Assembly: GCF_000199675.1 (NCBI RefSeq)
Contig: NC_014960.1
Location: 2,604,001-2,668,000, forward strand
Origin: Anaerolinea thermophila UNI-1
GTDB taxonomy: Bacteria > Chloroflexota > Anaerolineae > Anaerolineales > Anaerolineaceae
DNA: 64,000 bases
Direction: 5' to 3'
The position numbers and the translations under genes were made by a program. Positions 55,877 to 63,730 of this stretch are shown piece by piece. A model generated the notes under the pieces. The model made no database searches. It was given only the letters and a program-made list of their open reading frames with translations, and was not told where the DNA came from. Position 1 is the first letter of the stretch; each line of letters begins with the position of its first letter.

Positions 55877-56659
55877 TCACCACTTCTCCAGCCAGAACCG
55901 GCTCAAATCGCCCGCCTTTGCCTGCTGTGCCAGCGTGCGCAAATCGGTGGCGCGTCCGGGAATGCCCATGTCCTTCAACCTCCGCACCATCCAGTGCCGT
56001 GTGGTCGGTGTGGGTACGATCAGATTTGCCTGCCGCATTCTCGCCCATTTATCGGGGTTATCACGTGAGCGGGTTTCCACCTCGCAGTAGTAGAACCACC
56101 CCTCAGGGTCGGTCACTTTCAGGTCGGGCTGAAACCAGGGCGTTTCCTGCGGGTCGAACGGCATAACCTCTGCCTTCCACCCCCGCAGTCGTGCCTGGTA
56201 GGCAGCAAATAGCACCGCTCCCCCGTGTACCACCTGTTCCTCGCCGCGGTGCAGGCGAATGATTTTCTCCCAGTCGCTTTCCACCGGCTCAACCCCCAGC
56301 GCCCGGCACAGGTCTTTGCCGTAGTCGGTTAATTGCAAAACATTCATCGTAAAAAAACCACCCAGACCGGAAAGCCGAACCGAAAATTGATCCACCATCT
56401 TGTGGGACACCTGCTCATCCGCCAGCGCGCCATAAACGACATTGCGCAGGGAATTTGCGCGCATTTCAACCCCGGTTTTTTGAGATAGCAACAGCAGCAA
56501 ATCCAGCGCAGTGGAAACGCCCGTTTCTCCCAGCGTCTTCACCGCCATGATGACGCGCGGCCAGAACTGACTGTTCCACCGCCATGCAATCCACTGATGT
56601 CCTCGTGGCAAAGTGCTTGCTTTTTTGGCTCTGCTAATTCTGTTCATCCCTTCCAGCAT
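55877..56659 (-). CDS. Winged-helix and PD-(D/E)XK-like protein (paralogue of 33361-34575)
   Basis: A 260-residue protein. The middle resembles a winged helix (FSVRLSGLGGFFTMNVLQLTDYGKDLCRALG, in part). The C-terminal core FQPDLKVTDPEGWFYYCEVETRS has the spaced Asp/Glu-x-(E) residues of nuclease-like folds, and GGAVLFAAYQARLRGWKAEVMP matches the same region of the protein at 33361. Probable element-encoded DNA-binding regulator or replication factor. Start ATG 56659 is next to a -10-like TAAATA (56665-56670); ATG 56647 with GGAAGG is an alternative. Confidence 0.6.
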   Translation of the reverse strand: MLEGMNRISRAKKASTLPRGHQWIAWRWNSQFWPRVIMAVKTLGETGVSTALDLLLLLSQKTGVEMRANSLRNVVYGALADEQVSHKMVDQFSVRLSGLGGFFTMNVLQLTDYGKDLCRALGVEPVESDWEKIIRLHRGEEQVVHGGAVLFAAYQARLRGWKAEVMPFDPQETPWFQPDLKVTDPEGWFYYCEVETRSRDNPDKWARMRQANLIVPTPTTRHWMVRRLKDMGIPGRATDLRTLAQQAKAGDLSRFWLEKW

Positions 56660-56827
56660 ACGAATATTTACTCTTGCCCGCAAGGAAACTTACAAATCTG
56701 CAAAGTGGGGCTACTGTCCCACTCGTAAAAACTGGTGATTCAGGCCAGCCCCCCTATCCCTTTCCCCCCTCTCTCCCCGCCTTTCCGGCGGTTTGCGCGC
56801 CATCGGGCAGTGCTGACCCTGCCGCCT

Positions 56828-57448
56828 CTAGCCTGCGGGATAGATCACTGTTCCCGTGTTGAGGATGACCGCCGTCTGGCACTCGCCGCCAAACGATGTC
56901 CATCCATCTCGCATCTCCACCCAGCGCCCGGCTTCCTCAACCGCAAAACGCCCGCGCCTCACCACCTCATGCAAATCCGCCGCTCCTTCCATGAGACGAG
57001 TCTGCATGACCAGATTTTGAAAGGTTTCATCACCCACCGCAACGGTCTTGACCATCCTCTCATACTTCATCGTCCAGCCCTCCACGCTGCGTTCGTGTTG
57101 GGACACCTCCACCCGATAACACCGCTTTACCCTCTCCACCACATCGCAAACGAAAAATAATACCGGTTCGGTTTTTCCCAATCTTTCTCCCCAGATCTGT
57201 TCGGCTTCCTCAAGCAATTTCCACGCCAGGCTTTGCGCATCCCACTCCTTTGCCCGGATCTCCAAACGAAACATCAACGCCTCCAGTTCTCCCTCCAGTC
57301 CCGCATATCCCACATGAAGCACCACCACCCGTTCGAAAACAAAAACCTTCCTCGAACGATCCGACACAATCTCACATCCGCGCATCTTTCGACTATCGGC
57401 GATAATGACCATGCCCTGGGGGTGCATCACAATCAGTCCCGCGCTCAT
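56828..57448 (-). CDS. Proteasome-beta/HslV-like Ntn-hydrolase
   Basis: A 206-residue protein. After removal of Met1 the N-terminal residue is Ser, with Asp at position 17 (VIIADSRKMRG) and Lys at 33 (SDRSRKVFVF). These are exactly the positions of the catalytic Thr1, Asp17 and Lys33 of proteasome beta subunits and HslV. The beta-strand pattern LIVMHPQGMVIIAD and the VGYAG turn near 46-50 also fit, as does the end TAVILNTGTVIYP. It may form a peptidase chamber with Ser as nucleophile. No dedicated unfoldase is next to it. Distant similarity, judged by eye. Confidence 0.6.
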   Translation of the reverse strand: MSAGLIVMHPQGMVIIADSRKMRGCEIVSDRSRKVFVFERVVVLHVGYAGLEGELEALMFRLEIRAKEWDAQSLAWKLLEEAEQIWGERLGKTEPVLFFVCDVVERVKRCYRVEVSQHERSVEGWTMKYERMVKTVAVGDETFQNLVMQTRLMEGAADLHEVVRRGRFAVEEAGRWVEMRDGWTSFGGECQTAVILNTGTVIYPAG

Positions 57449-57466
57449 CTGTCAGCCTCACTCGCC

Positions 57467-57670
57467 TCAATGCGTTTCCGCCTCAGGCCCTACCACCTCG
57501 CTGACCGTTACCACCCACCGCTCTACCCGTTCGGGCGCGCTCTCCTGACGATGAACCACCAACGTCACCTCAAACTTCGTCGCCAGACGCGCCAGCACCT
57601 GGGCTGCCGTCTCCGGCTCCTCTTTCACAAAATGACGCATCAACTCCAGCAACTCATCCCAGTTTTCCAT
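57467..57670 (-). CDS. Small protein of unknown function (67 residues)
   Basis: Helical N-terminal half (WDELLELMRHFVKEEPETAAQVLARLA) and a beta-like second half (FEVTLVVHRQE, RWVVTVSEV). ATG 57670 follows GGAGGTG. Same strand as neighbours; no family recognised. Confidence 0.6.
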   Translation of the reverse strand: MENWDELLELMRHFVKEEPETAAQVLARLATKFEVTLVVHRQESAPERVERWVVTVSEVVGPEAETH

Positions 57671-57682
57671 TTCGCACCTCCC

Positions 57683-58138
57683 TCACGGCTCCACCTTGCG
57701 GATTTCCTGGTCAAACAGCAGGTAGAGCAGAATATCCACGCTCAACTGGAGCAGGATACCCGGCTCCTCGTCCACCACCGCCCCCGGCGGGAGCAGTTCC
57801 ACCGCCACGGCGTCCTTGCCGGGCATGGAGAGAATGTCTGCCACGTACCAGCCCGCAACCTCTTCCAGAGTCAGTTCCGTTGGCGCGGCAGGACGCACCC
57901 GGATCACCTGCTCCACAGGGAGCAGGAAGCCGTTGTCCAGAATCACCGCCGGAAGGTCGTACTCCCCCTGCTCACGGAGAATCACATCCCGCACCGTGCG
58001 CTCGGCGGCCTTTTCCAGCAGCCACTCGATCAGGCACACCGGCGGTAAATCCTGCACCTGCATCATCACGCAGCCGTGCTCCGGGCAGCGTTCAAAGTCG
58101 TTCAGGTTGTAGTCGTGTCTGCGAAAGGCGTAACTCAT
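57683..58138 (-). CDS. Protein of unknown function (151 residues)
   Basis: Contains a Cys/His cluster near the N-terminus (FERCPEHGCVMM), which could bind one metal ion, then a helical and beta-rich domain ending acidic. ATG 58138 after GGAGGT. Co-directional with the recombinase gene 23 nt upstream of it. No family recognised. Confidence 0.6.
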   Translation of the reverse strand: MSYAFRRHDYNLNDFERCPEHGCVMMQVQDLPPVCLIEWLLEKAAERTVRDVILREQGEYDLPAVILDNGFLLPVEQVIRVRPAAPTELTLEEVAGWYVADILSMPGKDAVAVELLPPGAVVDEEPGILLQLSVDILLYLLFDQEIRKVEP

Positions 58139-58161
58139 CGTACCTCCACCGAACAAATGTT

Positions 58162-59040
58162 TTACCCCTCCAGCACCTGTAGCGCCCGCTCCAAATCCCG
58201 TTCCCCAGGCGTCACGTACACCCGCGTGGTGTTCAAACTGCTGTGACCCAGCAGCGCCGCCACTTCATGCAGCCCGACCCCGGCATCCACCAGGTTCTTG
58301 GCCAGCGTGTGCCGCAGCGTATGCGGGTGCACTTCCACCCCCGCCCGGCGTCCCATCTCCACCAGCCGACGGTACGCTCCCGAGGGCGTCAGGTCAAACA
58401 CGCTCCCCTCACCGTCCCCCCGCTCCTCCCGCCAGGCGTTCAGTGCCCGCCGCACTTCGACGTTGAGCGGCACCTTGCGGCTTTTATTTCCCTTGCCCCC
58501 GCGCACCACGACCCAGCCCGATCGCTCGCCGATCTGCACGTCCTCTACCGTCAAGGCGCACGCTTCGGCAATCCGCAGCCCGGTATTGAGCAAGAACACC
58601 ACCAGCGCCCGGTCCCGCACGGCCAGCCTGCGCCGCGTCGGGGTGTCCGCCGCACTCACCGCCCGCTCCGCTTCCCGCAGCAAGCGGTACTGCTCCTGTT
58701 TCGCCAGCCATCCCGGGGAGAGCGTTTCTTCCCGCGGTAACTTCACCCGCGCCGTCGGGTCCCGGTCTATTCGCTCCGTCTCCACCCCCCAGCGGCAGTA
58801 CGCCCGCAGTGCCATCAGGTGGCGGCGCACGGTTGCCGCACCTGCCCGCTTCACCGCTTGCAGCCACCCGCGGTACTCTCGCACATCCGCAGGCGTCACC
58901 TCCTCCACCCCCAGCGCCTTGCCGTTCGTCTGCTCAAACCACGCCGCAAAGGCGCGCAGATCTGCCATGTACCCCCGCACCGTCACCGGCGAGCGGTCTT
59001 GCTCCTGTAGCCACACCTCAAACTGCTCCAAATCGCTCAT
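58162..59040 (-). CDS. Xer-like tyrosine recombinase
   Basis: A 292-residue enzyme. Core-binding domain about 1-95 (FEVWLQEQDRSPVTVRGYMADLRAF, in part). Catalytic residues: Arg in NTGLRIAEACAL, Lys in GGKGNKSRKVPL, HTLRHTLAKNL, LLGHSSLNTTRVYVTP (His and Tyr). It is unlike the integrase at 19469 and closer to XerC/D or plasmid resolvases, so dimer resolution of the replicon is a fair guess. ATG 59040 overlaps the upstream stop (ATGA). Confidence 0.9.
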   Translation of the reverse strand: MSDLEQFEVWLQEQDRSPVTVRGYMADLRAFAAWFEQTNGKALGVEEVTPADVREYRGWLQAVKRAGAATVRRHLMALRAYCRWGVETERIDRDPTARVKLPREETLSPGWLAKQEQYRLLREAERAVSAADTPTRRRLAVRDRALVVFLLNTGLRIAEACALTVEDVQIGERSGWVVVRGGKGNKSRKVPLNVEVRRALNAWREERGDGEGSVFDLTPSGAYRRLVEMGRRAGVEVHPHTLRHTLAKNLVDAGVGLHEVAALLGHSSLNTTRVYVTPGERDLERALQVLEG

Positions 59041-59519
59041 CGCTTCGCCTCCAGCCTCAGCCCTTCCCCGGGCCGATTGGTCACCGCCCCGCTCACCCCC
59101 CAAAGCCGCACCCAATCTGCCAGATCATCGGCGCTCCCCAACAGCCACAGCAGCGCCGCGCTCAGCGCCAACCGCACCGGCGCTACCACCGCCAGCAGCA
59201 GCCCCACCAGCACCGGCAGCATCAGCGGCGCCAGCACGATCCGCCGGTACGTCCCCACTTCCACCGGCTCAAGCACCCAGAACCTGAACCATCCCGCCTT
59301 GACGCTCCCTGCGCTCACCCCCTGCGTCAGCGCCGCCCACAGGTGCAGCCCTTCGTGCATCACAAAACCCACCAGCACCGCCGCCCCCTGCGTCAGCAGG
59401 AAGCCCAGCAAAAAGCCGGGATCATACCCCCACGGCGCTAGCAGCCGCCACACTCCCAGCACCACCAGCCCGATCACCAGCCCGTAGGCCGCATACCAGC
59501 GCCAGTCTCGCAAGTTCAA
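59037..59519 (-). CDS. Membrane metalloprotease-like protein (HEGLH)
   Basis: A 160-residue protein with four to five hydrophobic segments and an HExxH zinc motif (GFVMHEGLHLWAAL) inside a helix, as in DUF3267/site-2-protease-like families. A later Asp (GSADDLADWVRLWG) could be the third ligand. Start TTG 59519 is set by GGAGGTGA; an earlier TTG (59537) is possible. It overlaps the recombinase gene. Confidence 0.65.
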   Translation of the reverse strand: MNLRDWRWYAAYGLVIGLVVLGVWRLLAPWGYDPGFLLGFLLTQGAAVLVGFVMHEGLHLWAALTQGVSAGSVKAGWFRFWVLEPVEVGTYRRIVLAPLMLPVLVGLLLAVVAPVRLALSAALLWLLGSADDLADWVRLWGVSGAVTNRPGEGLRLEAKR

Positions 59520-59585
59520 GGTTTCACCTCCGCTCAATCCACATGTTTTTGCGCAATTCCTCCAGCGGACTCACCGTCCCGCCCC

Positions 59586-60173
59586 CTAATCCCCTGGCGC
59601 TTCGCGCCGGGGAGCGGGGGGCGTGGACGTCAGGCCGCCCCAAGCGCCGTCAGGCGCTCCCTGCCCCAAAGCCGTCAGGCTGAGGGGCTCGCCATCTCGC
59701 ATCTGGCGTATCTCGCGCACGATCCGGTACATCAGCGCACGATCTGCCTCCCGGATCTCCTCCCAGGCGTACACAATCTCCCGCAGGCGGTGATCCGTCA
59801 GCAGGCGCAGCAACCCCGCATCCGGCGTGGAGAGCAGGGTCACGTGCTTGACATCCACCACCCCGTCCAGCAGTCGCCCTTCCACCGCCACAAACGGCTT
59901 GCCGTCCAGGTGCGCCACCTCGAATCGGCTGCCGTTGATGCTCACCAAGGCGCTGCCCCCCTCGGTCGGGTTGAACTTGCGCAGCATCTCCAGCAGCCCC
60001 AGCGCGGGTTTGTCCGCCAGCACCACCCGGTGGCGCTCTAGCCCCGCCGCGTCCGTCCACAGCCAGCCGTGCAGCACCGGCGCGGACAGTTCGCTTGTTT
60101 CGTCCAGCGCAATTTGCTCCGCCCGCTCAATCTCCAGATACCCCTGCAAGACCACCCGGTTTGCAAATCTCAC
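59586..60173 (-). CDS. Protein of unknown function, perhaps OB-fold (195 residues)
   Basis: N-terminal half shows an alternating beta pattern (ANRVVLQGYLEIE, HRVVLADKPALGLL, PFVAVEGRLLDGV) that recalls OB-fold single-strand binding proteins, but similarity is too weak to name it. The C-terminal part is helical and acidic/basic. Start GTG 60173 follows GGGAGG and overlaps the stop of the GxxExxY gene. Confidence 0.55.
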   Translation of the reverse strand: MRFANRVVLQGYLEIERAEQIALDETSELSAPVLHGWLWTDAAGLERHRVVLADKPALGLLEMLRKFNPTEGGSALVSINGSRFEVAHLDGKPFVAVEGRLLDGVVDVKHVTLLSTPDAGLLRLLTDHRLREIVYAWEEIREADRALMYRIVREIRQMRDGEPLSLTALGQGAPDGAWGGLTSTPPAPRREAPGD

Positions 60174-60571
60174 GTTTCCTCCCGCTTCTCCAGCCACACC
60201 CGCCGGAATTCTAACCGCTCTCCGCCAAAACCCAACAGCAGCCCAACCGCATCGCCCTCGTAGGCTCGCAAGTACCGCCGCAACTGGTCAAAGTCCGCCT
60301 GCTCAAACTCCTGGCTAGCCAACTTGCACTCGATGAGCACTGTTGAATTGCCCTTGCGCACCAGGAGATCCGGCACCACCTCACCCACCGCCTGCCCGTT
60401 GTAGCGCACTTTCAAGCGCGGCTGGTACAAAACCGTCTCGCCTGCACTCCGCAGTTCGTGCAGCAGCGCCCGGTGGTACACCATCTCGGCATGACCCGGT
60501 CCTAACTCCCGCAGCACCCGCCGCGCATGGCGGATGATCTTGCCCACCACCGGCAGATATTTAGCGTTCAT
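60170..60571 (-). CDS. GxxExxY family protein
   Basis: A 133-residue protein with the family motif in GPGHAEMVYHRALLHEL and a PD-(D/E)XK-like core (GEVVPDLLVRKGNSTVLIECKLA). The active-site pattern is intact, so nuclease-like activity is possible; the biological role is unknown. ATG 60571 with GGAGGG. Overlaps both neighbours. Confidence 0.85.
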   Translation of the reverse strand: MNAKYLPVVGKIIRHARRVLRELGPGHAEMVYHRALLHELRSAGETVLYQPRLKVRYNGQAVGEVVPDLLVRKGNSTVLIECKLASQEFEQADFDQLRRYLRAYEGDAVGLLLGFGGERLEFRRVWLEKREET

Positions 60572-60803
60572 CCGCCCTCCGTTCCCGCAGGACGCTCTCT
60601 AACGCCATGACCGCAATTTGCCGCGACAAGTTCCGCCCGGCGTCCACCGCAACGCTCACCGCCGTTTGCAGGTCTTTCGCCAGCGGGTGGCTCTCGTCCA
60701 GCAGCGCGGCTTCCAACTCAGCCGTGGGAATGTTCTGCAACAACCCCACGACCAGCTCAGCGCCCAATTGCTCTTGCAAGTTAGTGCTCGATGAAGTCCG
60801 CAT
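60561..60803 (-). CDS. Small helical protein after rep (80 residues)
   Basis: A helical, acidic protein (LGAELVVGLLQNIPTAELEAALLDE; LSRQIAVMALESVLRERRA). Its start ATG 60803 (after GGAGGG) lies inside the rep 3' end, so it is coupled to rep. Possibly a replication modulator; no family. Confidence 0.6.
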   Translation of the reverse strand: MRTSSSTNLQEQLGAELVVGLLQNIPTAELEAALLDESHPLAKDLQTAVSVAVDAGRNLSRQIAVMALESVLRERRADER

Positions 60804-62805
60804 ATACACCCTCCACGTAGCGACGATGAGTGTTGTCCAGTACTGTGTTGCCCGAGGGACGATTATCCCCCAGCAGCGCCTGCTTCAACCTTGCCGGAAG
60901 ATCCATCTCCCTCAGCCGCACGGCCAGCTGCAGGGGGTTTTGCGCCAGAACATCATGCTCGCCCCCCGCTCCCTGCCTCCGTTTCAGCACCCGCGCAACA
61001 GCGAAGGCAAGTGGATCCTGGATTGTCTTTCGCCCTGCCGCATACAGCAACCAGGAGATCACCATCCACGGTTCAATCCCGCTTTCTGCCATGCGCTCTT
61101 GCACTTCCGGATTGACTCCAAGGTGCTCTAAAATTTCCCACCCAAAGCGGACACCAACCAACCTGTTGACTTCGTCCGCAGGTGGGCTTGTCTGCGTTTG
61201 GAGGGGGGGGATTAAAGGGGGGGGTTGGTCTTTAACCAGAGCTTTAGAGCTTAAACCAGAGTTTAAGAGCTTTAACTCTGAAAATTGCGTAACCAAACTA
61301 TGAAAATCGCGTAACCGGGGTATGAAAGTTGCGTAACCAAACTCTGAAAATTGCGTAACTGGGGTATGAAAATTGCGTAACCAAACTATGAAAGTTGCGT
61401 AACCAAACTCTGAAAATTGCGTAACCAAACTATGAAAATCGCGTAACAATTCTGGCTCAAACTCACGCACCCCAAGCGTAAAGCGATCCCGAGAAAAGTA
61501 CGCCCGAACGGCCTCCTCGTCCTTCAGGTTCAGGTACTCCGGCGGAAAATCGCTCAGCAAGACCCGGAAGTAGCGCGGTATATCCCACTTACTGTCCCCG
61601 CTCCAACGCCGCTCTTGCTCCACTGGACGCACATATGCCCATAGCAGGGACGGTTTCGTGTTCAGCCATTCGTATACCGTCAGCGGGCGCGACAGCCCCA
61701 GCCAGCGCGCCAGTTCGGCATACCCCCCTTCGATGCGCACAACGTCCCGCGGCTCACTCCCCTCCCAGCAACGATCCCGCAACAGCACGTACAGCCATGC
61801 CGGTCCCGCTCCCAGCCGCGGTAGCACCTGCTCCAGGAAAAAGTGGGTGATCATCAGAATGTCTCCGGATGGCATCAGCCGCTCCTGCACGATGGCCACC
61901 AGCGCCTCAATCTCTTCTCGTCCCATTTGCGCGCCAGCCACCGCGTGCACAATCTGGCGCACACTCATCGGGCGCCCAATCTCATCCCCCTCAAAGTCTT
62001 CCAGCTCACTCAGTGTCAGTAACCCGGCGCGCTCCAGCAAACTGCGCACTCCACCCTCAAGGCTCACTTTCAGCCACCGCACCAGTCGTGCTGTATCCTG
62101 TGGCGTCAGCGGCAGACTCAGCCACACCCGATAGCGATGACTGGTCTGAACCGGACGGCCATCTTCCTGCCGCCACCCAGTGCCCCCATCACCGCGCTCC
62201 ACTAGCCCTCTCAAGCGCTCCCACGTCTCCGCCTTAGCCGACCGATTCCAGAACGTTCGCTCCGTGATCCCGCACAGCGCGGCAATTTGCTTGCCGCTGA
62301 AGTGCACCTGACTTGTCCCATGTTTTCGCCCCCGCTCGGCGTAGTACGCCGCCTGCCGAAACGCCACGTACATCCACGCCAGTTCAGGACCAAGCACCCC
62401 CACCCAACGCCGAAAGTACCCCGGTAGAGTGATCACCCTGTCCGGCTGCACCAGTTCCTGATACAGGGTTTCATCGCTAACCCCCTCGATCTCAAGGCTC
62501 TCCTCGGCCGTCTCTGCGGACGGCGTCACCGGGGCAGGTTCATCCCAGACCACAAACTCAACGTCTTGCTCAGAGCCCATCAGTGCGCTGAGCTTGCGCC
62601 TCAGGGTGCCCGATAAACGGCTTTCCAGCCAGTCGCGTGCATAGGCATTGCGCACGCTAGCCCTGAAACAACTGTTCTCCCAGCCGATCAGCTGTGCACT
62701 TGCAACCCACGTATCAAAGGCAGCCCTGGACATCTCCTGGCGTATCTGTTCCAGGGCGCTTTTCCAAGCCTGCTCAGGGCTAATTCCGCGGTTTGTCTCA
62801 TCCAC
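60781..62805 (-). CDS. Replication-initiator-like protein with a DnaA N-terminal domain
   Basis: A 674-residue protein. The first ~90 residues match the DnaA domain I pattern (AWKSALEQIRQEMSRAAFDTWVASAQLI; FRASVRNAYARDWLESRL), which recruits helicase in DnaA. A middle winged-helix-like part follows (FSGKQIAALCGITERTFWNRS; GYAELARWLGLSRPLTVYEWL). There is no AAA+ ATPase of DnaA. Residues about 451-509 are the translation of eight 22-bp direct repeats. This is probably the element's Rep protein. GTG 62805 follows AAGGAGGT. A GTTATAAC box and the GTGAGCG array lie upstream. Confidence 0.72.
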   Translation of the reverse strand: MDETNRGISPEQAWKSALEQIRQEMSRAAFDTWVASAQLIGWENSCFRASVRNAYARDWLESRLSGTLRRKLSALMGSEQDVEFVVWDEPAPVTPSAETAEESLEIEGVSDETLYQELVQPDRVITLPGYFRRWVGVLGPELAWMYVAFRQAAYYAERGRKHGTSQVHFSGKQIAALCGITERTFWNRSAKAETWERLRGLVERGDGGTGWRQEDGRPVQTSHRYRVWLSLPLTPQDTARLVRWLKVSLEGGVRSLLERAGLLTLSELEDFEGDEIGRPMSVRQIVHAVAGAQMGREEIEALVAIVQERLMPSGDILMITHFFLEQVLPRLGAGPAWLYVLLRDRCWEGSEPRDVVRIEGGYAELARWLGLSRPLTVYEWLNTKPSLLWAYVRPVEQERRWSGDSKWDIPRYFRVLLSDFPPEYLNLKDEEAVRAYFSRDRFTLGVREFEPELLRDFHSLVTQFSEFGYATFIVWLRNFHTPVTQFSEFGYATFIPRLRDFHSLVTQFSELKLLNSGLSSKALVKDQPPPLIPPLQTQTSPPADEVNRLVGVRFGWEILEHLGVNPEVQERMAESGIEPWMVISWLLYAAGRKTIQDPLAFAVARVLKRRQGAGGEHDVLAQNPLQLAVRLREMDLPARLKQALLGDNRPSGNTVLDNTHRRYVEGVYADFIEH
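61277..61452 (-). repeat. Eight tandem 22-bp iterons inside rep
   Basis: Units begin at 61277, 61299, 61321, 61343, 61365, 61387, 61409 and 61431; plus-strand consensus T(A/C)TGAAAATTGCGTAACC then AAAC or GGGG. 22 bp equals two helical turns and is a classic plasmid iteron length. Because 22 is not a multiple of three, the protein repeats every 22 residues (LRDFHSLVTQFSEFGYATFI). Just to the left is a stretch with repeats of AGAGCTT/CTTTAA. Confidence 0.85.
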
Positions 62806-62825
62806 AGTGTACCTCCTTGTGACTT

Positions 62826-62833
62826 GTTATAAC
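62826..62833. promoter_or_regulatory. GTTATAAC palindrome upstream of rep
   Basis: The same 8-bp palindrome that occurs twice at 31228-31246 lies 21 nt before the rep start, overlapping a likely -10 on the minus strand (TTATAAC). Confidence 0.5.
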
Positions 62834-62934
62834 AACCGTTTTAGACGCATTCTGAGCGGGCGTTTTCCCAGGGGGATACTGACATAGCCACCCCACAAAA
62901 ACAGACGCCTTGTAGCGCTTCTAGGCAAGACTAC

Positions 62935-63009
62935 GTGAGCGGCTACGTGAGCGTCAATGTGAGCGGAACGTAAGCGGGACGTGAGCGGAACGTGAGCAAA
63001 ACCGCTCAC
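62935..63009. repeat. Array of GTGAGCG repeats (candidate centromere or origin)
   Basis: Six direct copies of GTGAGCG (one GTAAGCG, one GTGAGCA) start at 62935, 62947, 62959, 62970, 62981 and 62992; an inverted copy CGCTCAC is at 63003-63009. The spacing of 11-12 bp, one helical turn, fits cooperative binding of ribbon-helix-helix partition proteins. It lies between rep and the ribbon-helix-helix/parA genes. Confidence 0.8.
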
Positions 63010-63057
63010 GTTGATTTTTTGGGCTCTAAAATTCATCACGATTTTCTCGACCATGTT

Positions 63058-63720
63058 CTACTGCCCTTCCTCCCATCTTGCCTGCGCATCCTGTTTGGGA
63101 TAGGGAATCAGCCGCAGAACGCCCTGTTCATAGCGGTTGGCGCTGTGTTTGAGCAGCAGCCCCACCAGCTCTCCGACAGGCACACTGTGCTGGTCGGCTT
63201 TCTCTTTGAGCCGCTTGACCAGCTCTTCAGGCAACCGATAGGCTACCCAGCGAGTCCACAACCGCGGCTCTTCTTCTTTTCTCGATTTGCGGTTCCTCTT
63301 CTCCGTGTTTACCGCCTTCGGAGTCGGGTTCCATCCATCCTCCACCCAGCCGTGCTGCTTCGTCCAACCGCTATCTAGCGGATAAAGTGTCATGCGCGTC
63401 CCTTTAATCTTGGGCTGTATCGTCAGCGTTTCTCGCTCCATGCAGTAAAGCCCATATTCCAGAAACGCCCGCGCTACCTCATCCGCCGTTACTCCCAACT
63501 GGTCAGCAATCGCCACCACCCTGGCGCTTACCTCCTCGGGCACGCTGCGAAAGGTTTTGGCACGATTGGCTTTTTCCCAGGCACGGTTGCGCGGCTTCTT
63601 GGGCGCTCTCATCAGATCCACTACGCTGATCGGCGGCAGTCCCAATGGCGCGCTCTCCACAGCCCCGTTGTCATCTTCTCCCGGCTGTTTTCCAACCCAA
63701 AATGTTCTCCGTTCCGCCAT
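63058..63720 (-). CDS. Protein with two ribbon-helix-helix-like domains, probable partition partner of ParA
   Basis: A 220-residue basic protein. Two similar segments fit RHH/MetJ-Arc folds: TFRSVPEEVSARVVAIADQLGVTADEVARAFL and RWVAYRLPEELVKRLKEKADQHSVPVGELVGLLL (each given in part). Being directly downstream of parA and next to the GTGAGCG array, it is likely the centromere-binding protein. Start ATG 63720; a GTG at 63729 is an alternative. Confidence 0.62.
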   Translation of the reverse strand: MAERRTFWVGKQPGEDDNGAVESAPLGLPPISVVDLMRAPKKPRNRAWEKANRAKTFRSVPEEVSARVVAIADQLGVTADEVARAFLEYGLYCMERETLTIQPKIKGTRMTLYPLDSGWTKQHGWVEDGWNPTPKAVNTEKRNRKSRKEEEPRLWTRWVAYRLPEELVKRLKEKADQHSVPVGELVGLLLKHSANRYEQGVLRLIPYPKQDAQARWEEGQ

Positions 63721-63730
63721 CTTCCTCACC

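Noticed and set aside
61277..61452. CRISPR array
   Set aside because: The repeats are contiguous 22-mers with no unique spacers and lie in frame inside rep.
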